Source of the DNA: an uncultured Duncaniella sp.
GTDB taxonomy: Bacteria; Bacteroidota; Bacteroidia; Bacteroidales; Muribaculaceae
Assembly: GCA_910584825.1 (NCBI GenBank)
Contig: CAJUCI010000013.1
Coordinates: forward strand, 1 to 64,000
Length of the DNA stretch: 64,000 nt
Direction of reading: 5' to 3'
Shown here: positions 35,341-44,372 of the stretch, one piece after another
Layout of the letters: each line of letters opens with the position of its first letter
Numbering within the stretch: position 1 is the first letter of the stretch
Program-made: the position numbers and the translations under genes
Notes under the pieces: model-generated
What the model saw: the letters and a program-made list of their open reading frames with translations, nothing else
Databases searched by the model: none
What the model was told of the DNA's origin: nothing

Positions 35341-38300
35341 CCTTAACCATCTAATAACCATAAAACTAATACCAACATCTTAACCCCAAGCTATCAGTAA
35401 AATACAACAACTCTGACTACAGTAACCAACTGCTATGAACTTTCCCCTCTTCTCTCACTAAGTTTGCATGACACAAATCTTATTTATCAATTAACAATTT
35501 TACATGAAAGACTTAAACTCAGGTCGTAGCCTATGGCTACGGCGATTTTCCTTTGCCACGCACTGGAAAACAATGCTCCTCCTGATGGTGCTCTGCGTCG
35601 GTCTGCCCGCACGCGCTCAGAACATCACCGTCAACGGCGTTGTCGAGGACAGCGCCGGCGAACCCATGATTGGAGCCACCGTGCTCGTACAGGGCTCGAA
35701 GGACGGTGTCGCCACCGACTTTGACGGCAACTTCACCATCAAGTGCGCCTCCAACGCCAAGCTCGTTGTCTCTTACATCGGCTACAAGAGCCAGACCATC
35801 GAAGTGAACGGTCAGACCAATATCAAGGTTGTCCTCGTTGAGGACGCCGAGGTCCTTGAGGACGTCGTTGTCGTCGGTTACGGCGGCACCCGTGCCCGCC
35901 GCGACCTCACCGGCTCCGTGGGTTCGGTATCGGGCGTCAAGCTCGCAGCCGTTCCTGTGACCTCAGCCGCTGTCGCCCTCCAGGGTAAGGTGGCCGGTGT
36001 GCAGGTGACCACCGTCGACGGCCAGCCGGGCGCGGACATCAACATCCGCGTGCGTGGTGCGACATCGGTAACCCAGGCCAACGACCCCCTCTACATCGTA
36101 GACGGTTTCCAGGTCGACAATATCAACGACATCCCGCCGGCCGACATCCAGTCAATCGACATTCTTAAGGATGCCTCCCTTACCGCTATCTATGGTGCGA
36201 AGGGTGGTAACGGTGTAGTCATCGTGACCACCAAGTCGGCCCAGGAGGGTAAGACCCAGGTTAACTTCAACGCCCAGGGCTCTATCAGCCACATCTCGAA
36301 GAAGCTCGACCTTATGAACACCCCCGAGTTCGTTGCCTATCAGTGGGACCTCTCAGCTCCTGTAAAGAAGTACAACACCACCGAGACCAACCTCTTCCGT
36401 TACTACTTCGGTAACCCCCTCGATATGGCGTTGTATGACAATGCTCCCACCCACGACTGGCAGGATGAGGTAATGGGCGGTAACCCCTTCTCTTACTCGA
36501 CCAACCTATCAATCGGCGGCGGTACCGACAAGACCCGTTACAACATCTCGATTACCCAGTCAGACGACCGCGGTATCATCATGGGCTCGGGCGTACGTCG
36601 TACCAACATCCACACCAAACTCCAGACCAAGATTCTCCCCAGCCTTACCCTCCAGTTCAACCCGAAGGTTTCCTACCGTCGTGACGAGGGTGCAGGCGGT
36701 GACAACGTGGGCACAGGCGGTATCATCGACGTGCTCCGCTACCGTCCCACCAACGGTCTCCGTGAGCTCGGTATGTACTGGGACGAAGGCGTGGCCGACC
36801 CCGACAAGGAGGCTGCGTTCGCCTACACCAACCCTGTGAACGACATCCAGAGCAACACCCGTAAGAAGCACTCTTACACCATCACCAATCAGGCTGCTCT
36901 CGAGTACAAGCCCATCACCGGCCTTACTCTCCGCACCGAGGGTGTCTACACATTCGCATTCTCTGACGACAACCGTTTCTGGGGCCCTCTGACCGCTACC
37001 GGCAAGAAGCACAACAATCTCCCCGTAGCTCAGATTACCAAGAATCAGAAGAACTCTTACACCTGGACCACTACCGCCAGCTATGACTGGAGCATCAAGG
37101 AGAAGAACAACTTCTATGCCCTCGTAGGTTTCGAGCTCTACAACTCGCAGAGCCAGAAGACTTTCCAGCAGAACCGCTACTTCCCCCGCGAAATCACTGC
37201 TGACCGTGCATGGGACAACATGGGTCTCGGTACCCCCTACCAGTCGACCTCAGAGCTCGGCACCGCTGACCGCACCACATCTTACTTCGGCCAGCTCAAC
37301 TACAACTACGACCACAAGTACCTCCTCTCGGCCACATTCCGTGCCGACGGTTCCTCGCTCTTCGCTCCCGGCAACCAGTGGGGCTACTTCCCCTCGGTGT
37401 CAGGTGCATGGGTAATCTCTGAAGAGAACTTCCTCAAGGACCTCACCTGGCTCAACGAACTCAAGTTCCGTGCCGCCATCGGTAAAGCAGGTAACAACCG
37501 TATCGACGCTGACCAGTGGCGATTCCTCTACTACAGCAACAACACCGAAGGCCCCGCATTCGGAGAAAACATGACTGACGGCGAGCTTTGGATGGATACC
37601 GGCAAGTATCTCGTCAACCCCGACCTGAAGTGGGAGACCACTCTGACGCGCAACTTCGCGTTTGACATCGCCCTCTTCGACAACCGTCTGCGCATCAGCC
37701 CCGAATATTACTGGAACACCACCAGCGACCTTATCTATCAGGCCGACGTGCTTTCGACAATGGGTTACTCCAAGCAGTTCCAGAACATCGGCCAGGTTAC
37801 CAACCGCGGTTTCGAGCTTTCGGTCAACGGTGACATCCTCCGCGGCAAGGACTACGTCCTCTCAGCCAGCTTCAACATCGGTGCCAACAAGATGAAGGTC
37901 GACAAGCTCACAGGTGACGAGAACTATCTTGAGCTCCGTCACTCACGCGCCAACACCACCGCCGGCAACAACTACCGTCTCGAGGTGGGCGGCGAGGTAG
38001 GTCTCATCTACGGCTACGTTTATGACGGCCTCTATGGCTTCGACGAGTTCTACTATGACGCCGGTAAGTCAATCTACGTTCCCATTGACCAGAAGTACAT
38101 CGACAAGATGGGTCTCGACTGCAAGCCCACCGTCGACATGGACGGCATCTTCGACTCCAACCGTGCAGGTAAGGCCACCCTCCCCGGCAAGCCCAAATTC
38201 AAGGACCGCAACGGCGACGGCCGTATCGATGAGAAGGACCGCACCGTTATCGGCCGCACCACCCCCAAACTCCAGGGCGGTTTCGGTCTCAACGGCCAGT

Positions 38301-39150
38301 GGAAAGGCTTTGACTTCGTAGCCAACTTCACATACTTCCTCGACTTCGACGTCTACAACGCCACCGCTTACTACCTCTCGTCGTCAATCGGCAACACCGG
38401 CGGTAACTACCTCAACGTGTTCTCCAAGTTCACCGACCGCTGGAACTACACCGACGGCAAGTGGAACACCTATGGTGACGACACCAAGCGTGAGTTCTAT
38501 GAGAGCGTGAACGCCGGCAAGACCCAGTGGAACCCCGCCGACATGCGTAAGGACTACACTGTAAGCAACTTCGTAGAGGACGGCTCGTTCCTCCGCTGTA
38601 CCGACATCACCCTCGGCTACACCCTGCCCACCAACATCATCAAGCACGCAGGCATGAGCAAGTGCCGCTTCTATGCTTCGGTGACCAACCCCTTCATCAT
38701 CACCTCCTACTCAGGTTTTGACCCCGAGGTTGACGTGCAGAGCGGTCTGACCCCCTCTTACGACATGAACCGTTACCCCCGTTCACGCAGCTACGTGCTC
38801 GGTATCAACCTTTCATTCTAATCATCTCTTAGTCTTTTACCATTCACAGTAAAAACAATGAAATTACGCAATATATTCATAGCGGGAATGTCGGCAGTGG
38901 CTCTTGTGGGCTGTTCTGACTATCTCGAGGTGGACGCGCCCTCCAAGAACCAGCCTCAGGACGTCTTCACCGATGCTCGCGCAATGGAGCGCGCTCTTAA
39001 CGGAGTGTATGCATCCATGCTGTCAAACAATACGTTTGGCGACAAGCTAATCAGCACATTCTGCCGTAACAGTGACGTGGACTTCGTGTCCAACTCAAGC
39101 CAGTACACCACCACCAATAAGTACTGCCGTTTTGACTGCGACCCCTCGGG
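35341..39150. repeat. Right arm of the 3.8-kb inverted duplication
   Basis: Inverted partner of 31291-35080. The central spacer between the arms (35081-35340) is the promoter switch, so homologous recombination between the arms would also flip the switch. Confidence 0.9.
35504..38821 (+). CDS. SusC/RagA family TonB-dependent transporter, right operon
   Basis: Outer-membrane importer (1105 residues), same domain order as the left copy: signal peptide, regulatory-like beta-sandwich domain, TonB box, plug and barrel. Differences from the left copy are concentrated in about residues 415-515, 816-912 and 966-1003; the second window has a longer loop with YYDAGKSIYVPIDQKYIDKMGLDCKPTVDMDG and a DRNGDGRIDEKD calcium-like motif. 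These windows probably lie in the plug-adjacent strands and extracellular loops that touch ligand or SusD. In the present orientation the promoter at 35254-35283 drives it, so it is predicted ON. Confidence 0.95.
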   Translation: MKDLNSGRSLWLRRFSFATHWKTMLLLMVLCVGLPARAQNITVNGVVEDSAGEPMIGATVLVQGSKDGVATDFDGNFTIKCASNAKLVVSYIGYKSQTIEVNGQTNIKVVLVEDAEVLEDVVVVGYGGTRARRDLTGSVGSVSGVKLAAVPVTSAAVALQGKVAGVQVTTVDGQPGADINIRVRGATSVTQANDPLYIVDGFQVDNINDIPPADIQSIDILKDASLTAIYGAKGGNGVVIVTTKSAQEGKTQVNFNAQGSISHISKKLDLMNTPEFVAYQWDLSAPVKKYNTTETNLFRYYFGNPLDMALYDNAPTHDWQDEVMGGNPFSYSTNLSIGGGTDKTRYNISITQSDDRGIIMGSGVRRTNIHTKLQTKILPSLTLQFNPKVSYRRDEGAGGDNVGTGGIIDVLRYRPTNGLRELGMYWDEGVADPDKEAAFAYTNPVNDIQSNTRKKHSYTITNQAALEYKPITGLTLRTEGVYTFAFSDDNRFWGPLTATGKKHNNLPVAQITKNQKNSYTWTTTASYDWSIKEKNNFYALVGFELYNSQSQKTFQQNRYFPREITADRAWDNMGLGTPYQSTSELGTADRTTSYFGQLNYNYDHKYLLSATFRADGSSLFAPGNQWGYFPSVSGAWVISEENFLKDLTWLNELKFRAAIGKAGNNRIDADQWRFLYYSNNTEGPAFGENMTDGELWMDTGKYLVNPDLKWETTLTRNFAFDIALFDNRLRISPEYYWNTTSDLIYQADVLSTMGYSKQFQNIGQVTNRGFELSVNGDILRGKDYVLSASFNIGANKMKVDKLTGDENYLELRHSRANTTAGNNYRLEVGGEVGLIYGYVYDGLYGFDEFYYDAGKSIYVPIDQKYIDKMGLDCKPTVDMDGIFDSNRAGKATLPGKPKFKDRNGDGRIDEKDRTVIGRTTPKLQGGFGLNGQWKGFDFVANFTYFLDFDVYNATAYYLSSSIGNTGGNYLNVFSKFTDRWNYTDGKWNTYGDDTKREFYESVNAGKTQWNPADMRKDYTVSNFVEDGSFLRCTDITLGYTLPTNIIKHAGMSKCRFYASVTNPFIITSYSGFDPEVDVQSGLTPSYDMNRYPRSRSYVLGINLSF

Positions 39151-40939
39151 TGGCGACCTCAAGAACACATGGGCAGACCTCTACCATGCCATCGAGGTGT
39201 GCAACCTCTTCATCGAGGGTGCGGAAGGTTCGCCTTCTTACGACCCCGAGAAGCCCGATGCCGACATCGTGCAGATGATTGGTGAGGCCAAGGTGGCTCG
39301 CGCAATGTTCTACCACGAACTCATCTGGATGTTCGGTGACGTGCCCTTCTCCTTCAACTCATCACAGACCACCACTACAATGGTATATCCTGTGACTGAC
39401 CGTATCCAGATTCTCGACCTCCTTATCAAGGACATCGCCGAGGTTGCTGACGACATGAAGGACCCCGGCCAGCTCAGCGAAGGCGTACAGCGCATTTCGC
39501 GTCAGGCCGCATGGGCAATGATTGCCCGTCTCGCCATGACCGCCGGCGGCTGGTATCTCGCCCCCGACGGCGACACCTACGGCAAGATGGTGCGCACTCC
39601 CAACTATCTCGAGTACTACACCATCGCCCGTGACTATGCCAAGAAGGTTAAGGATGCCGGCATCCACTCACTCACCAACGAGTATTATCAGGTGTTCCTC
39701 TACGAGTGCAACAGCCAGGTTATCAACAACGATGACCCCATCTTCGAGATACCTTTCGGCAAGGAGTCGACCGGCAACATCGGTTACATCCACGGCCCGA
39801 AGATGGACCAGTACGAAGGCATCACTCCCCACCCCTACGGCAAGGCTTCATCCGCAGCCAAGCTCAACGCTCTCTATCGTTTCCAGTTTGACAAGGATGA
39901 CGAGCGTCGCGACTATGTAAACCAGCTCTTCCGCTACACCGCCGAAGGCTCGGAATACACCGTGCGCATGGAGAACTCCTACACCATCCAGAACGGTAAG
40001 TGGTCAAAACTTTGGGTGACCGGCGGTCTCGGTGACGCTACCGAGGGCAACACCGGCATCAACTACCCCTACCTCCGCTATGCCGACGTGCTCCTCATGC
40101 TCGCCGAGGCTGAGAACGAGCTTAACCAGGGCCCCACTCCTCTTGCTGTTGAGTGCGTGCAGGCAGTGCGTTCACGCGCATTCCGCGGCGAACATGCCGA
40201 CAAGGCTGTGGTTACCGCCTCAGGATATGACGATTTCAAGAAGGCTGTGCTTGACGAGCGTAAGTTTGAGTTCGCAGGCGAGAACATGCGTTGGCGCGAC
40301 CTCGTGCGCAACAACATGTACAGCGTAGAGCTTTACTGGACATTCTTCCGTTACCTCGCAGTAGCAGAGGATGCCGGCGGTTCTTCAACCTACACCGACC
40401 TTGTATCAGAGCATGATTTCGGCGTAAGCGGTGGCTACGACAAGCTCCCCTACACCGTGGCTACCGTCAGGACATATCCCAACCAGGACCCCAATGCTCC
40501 TGTTGACCCTGACACCAAGCAGAAGGTTAAGAAGCCCCTTATGACCGAGCGTCAGTTCCCGAACTCAAGCATGCAGATTTGCTTCATGCTCAATCCGTAT
40601 GAGAAGCTCGGCAGTACCGAAATGGCCACAGCCAAGAACAACTACAAGGACATCCCCTCATCAAAATGGGAGAACGAGGACCTCTTCTCATGGTGGAACG
40701 ATGATGCCCAGGAGCCTAAGGACGAAATCCGTTATTCACTTCTCGGTTTCATCCAGTACAGCCCCGCCGGCTCAATCAATCTCATGAAGGACGGCCAGGC
40801 CACATTCTGCCCCGACCCCAGCGAGAACCCCACCGTTGACCAGCTCCCCGTTGTCCGTTACATCCTCCCCTATCCCGCAGCAGAGATTGCGCGTTCGCAG
40901 GGCAAGTATGTCAACAAGTACGGCTACTCACAACAGTAA
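38858..40939 (+). CDS. SusD/RagB family glycan-binding lipoprotein, right operon
   Basis: Outer-membrane lipoprotein (693 residues) paired with the upstream SusC. Lipobox VALVGCSDYLE; N-terminal about 97 residues identical to the left copy, the rest diverged (for example RSRAFRGEHADKAVVTASGYDDFKKAVLDERKFEFAGENMRWRDLVRNNMY and a different C-terminal domain). The 36-bp gap to susC is the same as in the left operon. At nearly 700 residues both SusDs are longer than the usual 500-600, pointing to an extra loop-rich C-terminal part. Confidence 0.92.
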   Translation: MKLRNIFIAGMSAVALVGCSDYLEVDAPSKNQPQDVFTDARAMERALNGVYASMLSNNTFGDKLISTFCRNSDVDFVSNSSQYTTTNKYCRFDCDPSGGDLKNTWADLYHAIEVCNLFIEGAEGSPSYDPEKPDADIVQMIGEAKVARAMFYHELIWMFGDVPFSFNSSQTTTTMVYPVTDRIQILDLLIKDIAEVADDMKDPGQLSEGVQRISRQAAWAMIARLAMTAGGWYLAPDGDTYGKMVRTPNYLEYYTIARDYAKKVKDAGIHSLTNEYYQVFLYECNSQVINNDDPIFEIPFGKESTGNIGYIHGPKMDQYEGITPHPYGKASSAAKLNALYRFQFDKDDERRDYVNQLFRYTAEGSEYTVRMENSYTIQNGKWSKLWVTGGLGDATEGNTGINYPYLRYADVLLMLAEAENELNQGPTPLAVECVQAVRSRAFRGEHADKAVVTASGYDDFKKAVLDERKFEFAGENMRWRDLVRNNMYSVELYWTFFRYLAVAEDAGGSSTYTDLVSEHDFGVSGGYDKLPYTVATVRTYPNQDPNAPVDPDTKQKVKKPLMTERQFPNSSMQICFMLNPYEKLGSTEMATAKNNYKDIPSSKWENEDLFSWWNDDAQEPKDEIRYSLLGFIQYSPAGSINLMKDGQATFCPDPSENPTVDQLPVVRYILPYPAAEIARSQGKYVNKYGYSQQ

Positions 40940-40968
40940 TATAACCTTATATTTATCAATTCGACACA

Positions 40969-43338
40969 ATGAAAAAAGTTTTATATTTCCTTGCTGCATT
41001 GATAGCCTTCTCGGTAACCTCGTGTAAGGATGACGATGTTGTGTTCAGCAATGTCGACGACCTTGACCGTCTGCCGCGACCGATGTTCCGCAAGAAACAC
41101 AATACTAACGAAAGCGAAGAGTCTGACCAGTTCGCTTCAAAGGTAATCAGCGGCACTTACAACGCCATCCAGCTCCACTGGTACGGTGTTGAAGGTGCAG
41201 CCGGCTATGAGCTCCTCTACCGTCTCGGTGTAGGCTCAGGCGGTACAGGCGTAGGTGACGACCCCGGACGTTATGACTCATGGGATCCCGAGCTCAATCC
41301 CGAGGTAAAGCGCGTGGAGCTTACCGCCGACCAGCTCTCCTATAAGCTTTACAATCTTGAGTACTCTAAAGTCTACAGCTTCGCCATCCGTGCGCTCCAC
41401 CCCACCGACCCCGCCAAGAATTCACTCTGGTATGGTCTCGGAGGTGGTCAGGAATGGGAGGATTACATGCAGATTGAGACCAAGGCTCGTTATGCCACTC
41501 CCAGTGTAATCGAGATGCGCGAGAAGGACTATGACGGTTTCAAGATTCTCCTCAATCTTAACTGGGACCGCTCGAAGTATGCACAGCAGGATGCCGATAC
41601 CATCGAGAGCCGATTCCGCATCAAGGATGGCAAGCTCGCCGCGACGCATCTTATCGTCACTCCTTCGAGTGCCAATCCTGATGCTGTTGTTCCTGCAGAG
41701 TTTGTAAAGTACCAGATTACCGACAAGGACCTCGAAAATGGCTATGTCAAGGTGACCGGCCTCACCAGCAGCTCGCTTTACTCAGTCGTACTCTATGATG
41801 AGAACAACGCAGCCGCAGTATTTGACAGTGATAAATATTATTTGGCTCGCAACTACCGTACCAAGGGTGACCCGGGTGCTCCCATCAAGTTCCTCCACAA
41901 GGTTACTTCAGAGGTCTACACCGACCCTGACTCAATCTGGAACGTAGGTGAGCATAAGTATCAGGCATGCCGTCTCGACACACTTATCGAGAACTTCAAC
42001 GGCGACGCTAACCTCGCCGAGGGTCAGGTGTTCCTCCTCGAGGGTGGCAAGGCCTACTACATCCGCACCAACCAGTCAATCAACAAGGGCTTCACCTTGA
42101 AGACCGACCCAGCCGACATTCTCGCCGGTAAGGGACGCGCCAAGGTTTACCTCGGCGGTATCGCCCGTAAGGGTGACGCTACCCAGTGCTGCAACTGGAA
42201 CCTCGGCAAGCAGCCAGGCCCCACCGACCTCGATGCCCCGATGGCTATTGAGAAGGTTATCTTCCAGGATATCGACTTCGAAGTACCTGAGGCTATCAAC
42301 TATGGCGGCCAGCAGGCAGGTCAGGGAGGCGTATCAGGCAACTATTTCGCCAACATGTACTCCAAGGGCCTCGGTGTTGAATTCGAGTCATTCGAGCTCC
42401 GCAACTGTACATTCCAGGGCATGGTACGTGGATTCTTCCGTATCCAGGGTCCCAACAAGAAGGTATTCGAAAAGCTCATCTTCGACAACTGCGTATTCTT
42501 CAACCAGGGTTACTATGACAACAACGGTTCAGGCTATGCCTGGGTTGCCGGTGCAGGTAACAACGTTGAGGACAACGTCTTCAAGGGCTTTGAGATGACC
42601 AACTGTACTATCTATGACTCACCCCGTCGCTCTATCGTATTTGACAACGGTAAGGACGTGGCTTGGAAGGAAGACGTAAAGTGGAACGTGAAGATTGAGA
42701 ACAATACTTTCATCAACTTCTCTACTCGCTCCAACGGCCGTTACATCTTCGATATGAAGTTTGTGCCCGGTGGCTCACAGTTCAGCTTCAAGCGCAACCT
42801 TATCGTGCTCGCAAAAGCCGACAATGACAAGCGTAACATGAACATGAGCGGCTGTCTCATCCAGAATGTCAACGGCTCAGGTAAAATCTTCATCGACGTC
42901 TGCGACAACTATTCAGCAGGCTGCACCGACGCACACCTCGAGGAAGACGGCATCTTCTCAAGCGCGAAGTTCACCGCCAACTCCAAGTCGTTCGGTACAT
43001 TCTGGGGCGATGAAAAGAGCTTTGCTCCCGGCCTCACCCTCAACGACCTCGCTATCCACGTGGGCAACACTCCGCTCAAGGCTACCGAGCTCTTCAATGA
43101 CCCCAACCCCCGTCACCACATGCCTGAGGCTTCAGACCACCATCCCGACAACCACTCGATTGACCCGAGCGAAATCTGGACCCGTCTGCAGTACAAGAAC
43201 GACCTCAAGGTGACAACCCACGAGATTTACACCAAGAACATCGGTGACCAGCGTTGGAAGACAGCTGACCCGAAGTGGTTCTATCCCGCAGGTGCACCCG
43301 TCCCCACTCCCGAGGAGCCCGCAACTCCCGCAGAGTAA
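40969..43338 (+). CDS. SusE-position beta-helix lipoprotein (DUF4957/DUF5123-like), right operon
   Basis: Surface lipoprotein (789 residues), lipobox SVTSCKDDD, paralogous to 27150-29495 along its length but clearly diverged except at the C-terminus (LQYKNDLKVTTHEIYTKNIGDQRWKT shared). Order: Ig/FN3-like part (about 55-290), DUF4957-like segment with GFTLKTDPADILAGKGRAKVYLGG, beta-helix repeats (IEKVIFQDIDFEVPE, FELRNCTFQGMVRGFFRIQG, IENNTFINFSTRSNG) and a DUF5123-like end with a Pro/Glu tail. Probably binds or processes a pectic glycan at the cell surface. It ends the operon; a terminator follows at 43392. Confidence 0.8.
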   Translation: MKKVLYFLAALIAFSVTSCKDDDVVFSNVDDLDRLPRPMFRKKHNTNESEESDQFASKVISGTYNAIQLHWYGVEGAAGYELLYRLGVGSGGTGVGDDPGRYDSWDPELNPEVKRVELTADQLSYKLYNLEYSKVYSFAIRALHPTDPAKNSLWYGLGGGQEWEDYMQIETKARYATPSVIEMREKDYDGFKILLNLNWDRSKYAQQDADTIESRFRIKDGKLAATHLIVTPSSANPDAVVPAEFVKYQITDKDLENGYVKVTGLTSSSLYSVVLYDENNAAAVFDSDKYYLARNYRTKGDPGAPIKFLHKVTSEVYTDPDSIWNVGEHKYQACRLDTLIENFNGDANLAEGQVFLLEGGKAYYIRTNQSINKGFTLKTDPADILAGKGRAKVYLGGIARKGDATQCCNWNLGKQPGPTDLDAPMAIEKVIFQDIDFEVPEAINYGGQQAGQGGVSGNYFANMYSKGLGVEFESFELRNCTFQGMVRGFFRIQGPNKKVFEKLIFDNCVFFNQGYYDNNGSGYAWVAGAGNNVEDNVFKGFEMTNCTIYDSPRRSIVFDNGKDVAWKEDVKWNVKIENNTFINFSTRSNGRYIFDMKFVPGGSQFSFKRNLIVLAKADNDKRNMNMSGCLIQNVNGSGKIFIDVCDNYSAGCTDAHLEEDGIFSSAKFTANSKSFGTFWGDEKSFAPGLTLNDLAIHVGNTPLKATELFNDPNPRHHMPEASDHHPDNHSIDPSEIWTRLQYKNDLKVTTHEIYTKNIGDQRWKTADPKWFYPAGAPVPTPEEPATPAE

Positions 43339-43391
43339 TCGACGGACACTCCCAACCTCTGACTGATTCGTAAGAACATCAGATAACCCAT

Positions 43392-43426
43392 CCCCCTCGC
43401 CCCCACAGCGGCGAGGGGGATTTTTT
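43392..43426 (+). terminator. Terminator of the right Sus operon
   Basis: Perfect 10-bp stem CCCCCTCGCC/GGCGAGGGGG (43392-43401 with 43410-43419), then A and a T run. A partial copy of the 3' half (GCGAGGGGGATTTTTTG) repeats at 43441-43457. It matches the terminator of the left operon. Confidence 0.93.
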
Positions 43427-43535
43427 GTATCTTTATATAGGCGAGGGGGATTTTTTGCATACATATATAAATGATGCCAAACTCCGTAAATGATGCTAAA
43501 CTCCATCTAAATCTCCTTAAAAATCAGCGTCAGAT

Positions 43536-43566
43536 TTGTTCGCTTCATTTTAATTTCATATTTTTG
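43536..43566 (+). promoter_or_regulatory. Promoter of the zeta-toxin-like gene
   Basis: TTG at 43536-43538, 20 nt, TATTTTTG at 43559-43566. The ATG at 43572 lies where transcription should start, implying a leaderless mRNA. Confidence 0.7.
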
Positions 43567-43571
43567 CACCG

Positions 43572-44126
43572 ATGCAACCTTCGCTCTACATAATAGCCGG
43601 ATGCAACGGTGCCGGTAAGTCGACTGCGTCATACACGCTCCTGCCCGATATGCTCGACTGCAAGGAGTATGTCAACGCCGACGAGATAGCCCGTGGCCTC
43701 TCTCCGTTCAACCCCTCGGAGATGGCTATACTTGCGGGCAAACTGATGCTGCGCCGCATCGAGGACCTGATGTGCAACATGGCATCATTCGCCATCGAGA
43801 CGACGCTTGCCACCAAGAGCTATGCCACGCTGACCAACAAGGCCAAGAAGCTCGGCTACAAGGTGAACCTCATGTTCATATGGCTGTCGTCGGTCCAGCA
43901 GGCCAAGGACCGCGTGGCCCACAGGGTGAGCGAAGGGGGCCACAACATCGAGCCTGACGTGATAGAACGCCGATACTACGCCGGGCTCCACAATCTCCGT
44001 TCACTATACATGCCCATCGTTGACACATGGGTGATTGTAGACAATACACGCGGCGACAATCAGATAGTCGCGACCAACAACACAGTGTTTGACCAGGAAA
44101 AATTATCAAGAATATTATCCGAATGA
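43572..44126 (+). CDS. Zeta-toxin-like P-loop kinase
   Basis: Protein of 184 residues starting directly with a P-loop (IIAGCNGAGKST, Walker A about residues 10-18). The following segments, YVNADEIARGLSPFNPSEMAILAGKLMLRRIEDL and FAIETTLATKSY, are typical of the zeta toxin/UDP-N-acetylglucosamine kinase family; in characterised members such enzymes phosphorylate peptidoglycan precursors. RVSEGGHNIEPDVIERRYYAGLHNL is the conserved C-terminal helix region. The start must be at 43572 because the P-loop begins ten residues later. Its TGA overlaps the next ATG (ATGA at 44123-44126). Toxicity is inferred; some family members are housekeeping or orphan kinases. Confidence 0.82.
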   Translation: MQPSLYIIAGCNGAGKSTASYTLLPDMLDCKEYVNADEIARGLSPFNPSEMAILAGKLMLRRIEDLMCNMASFAIETTLATKSYATLTNKAKKLGYKVNLMFIWLSSVQQAKDRVAHRVSEGGHNIEPDVIERRYYAGLHNLRSLYMPIVDTWVIVDNTRGDNQIVATNNTVFDQEKLSRILSE

Positions 44127-44299
44127 GCGATAAAGAGTATTTTGAAAGAGTCAGGATCGGACTTGAGCTGAGTGTGGAGCGCACACTCAAACGCAAGGCG
44201 GCCCTGGGCGAATACGTGGTGTATGCCCATCCCGACGGCACCCCCTACACCATGCCGGCCACCGAGGCCCTTGCCCAATATCTCGAGGGGCGAAAATAG
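44123..44299 (+). CDS. Small coupled protein, candidate antitoxin
   Basis: A 58-residue reading frame from ATG 44123 to TAG 44297-44299, overlapping the zeta-like gene by 4 bp. It begins MSDKEYFERVRIGLEL, has a basic helix (SVERTLKRKAALGE), then a short beta-like YVVYAHPDGTPYTMPATEALAQYL. The tight ATGA overlap and the position right after a zeta-type kinase argue that it is real and functionally linked; it could be the antitoxin or a regulator. I do not recognise its family, and it does not look like the classical epsilon antitoxin. Confidence 0.7.
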   Translation: MSDKEYFERVRIGLELSVERTLKRKAALGEYVVYAHPDGTPYTMPATEALAQYLEGRK

Positions 44300-44372
44300 T
44301 ACCTACCGCACACACCCACCTCTCCCTCCCCGCCAACCGTCATACATCAACCATAAATCAATACATCCGTCC

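Noticed and set aside
34957..35466. TAAGTTTG boxes in both susC leaders (34957-34964 minus, 35459-35466 plus) as constitutive promoters
   Set aside because: Both match TAnnTTTG but have no -33 TTG at 19-21 nt, unlike the box in the invertible segment. Noted as a caveat to the switch model.
44172..44372. N-terminal extension of the GH28-GH105 protein
   Set aside because: The in-frame upstream codons overlap the 58-residue small gene in another frame and would bury a good signal peptide; the ATG at 44373 is preferred.
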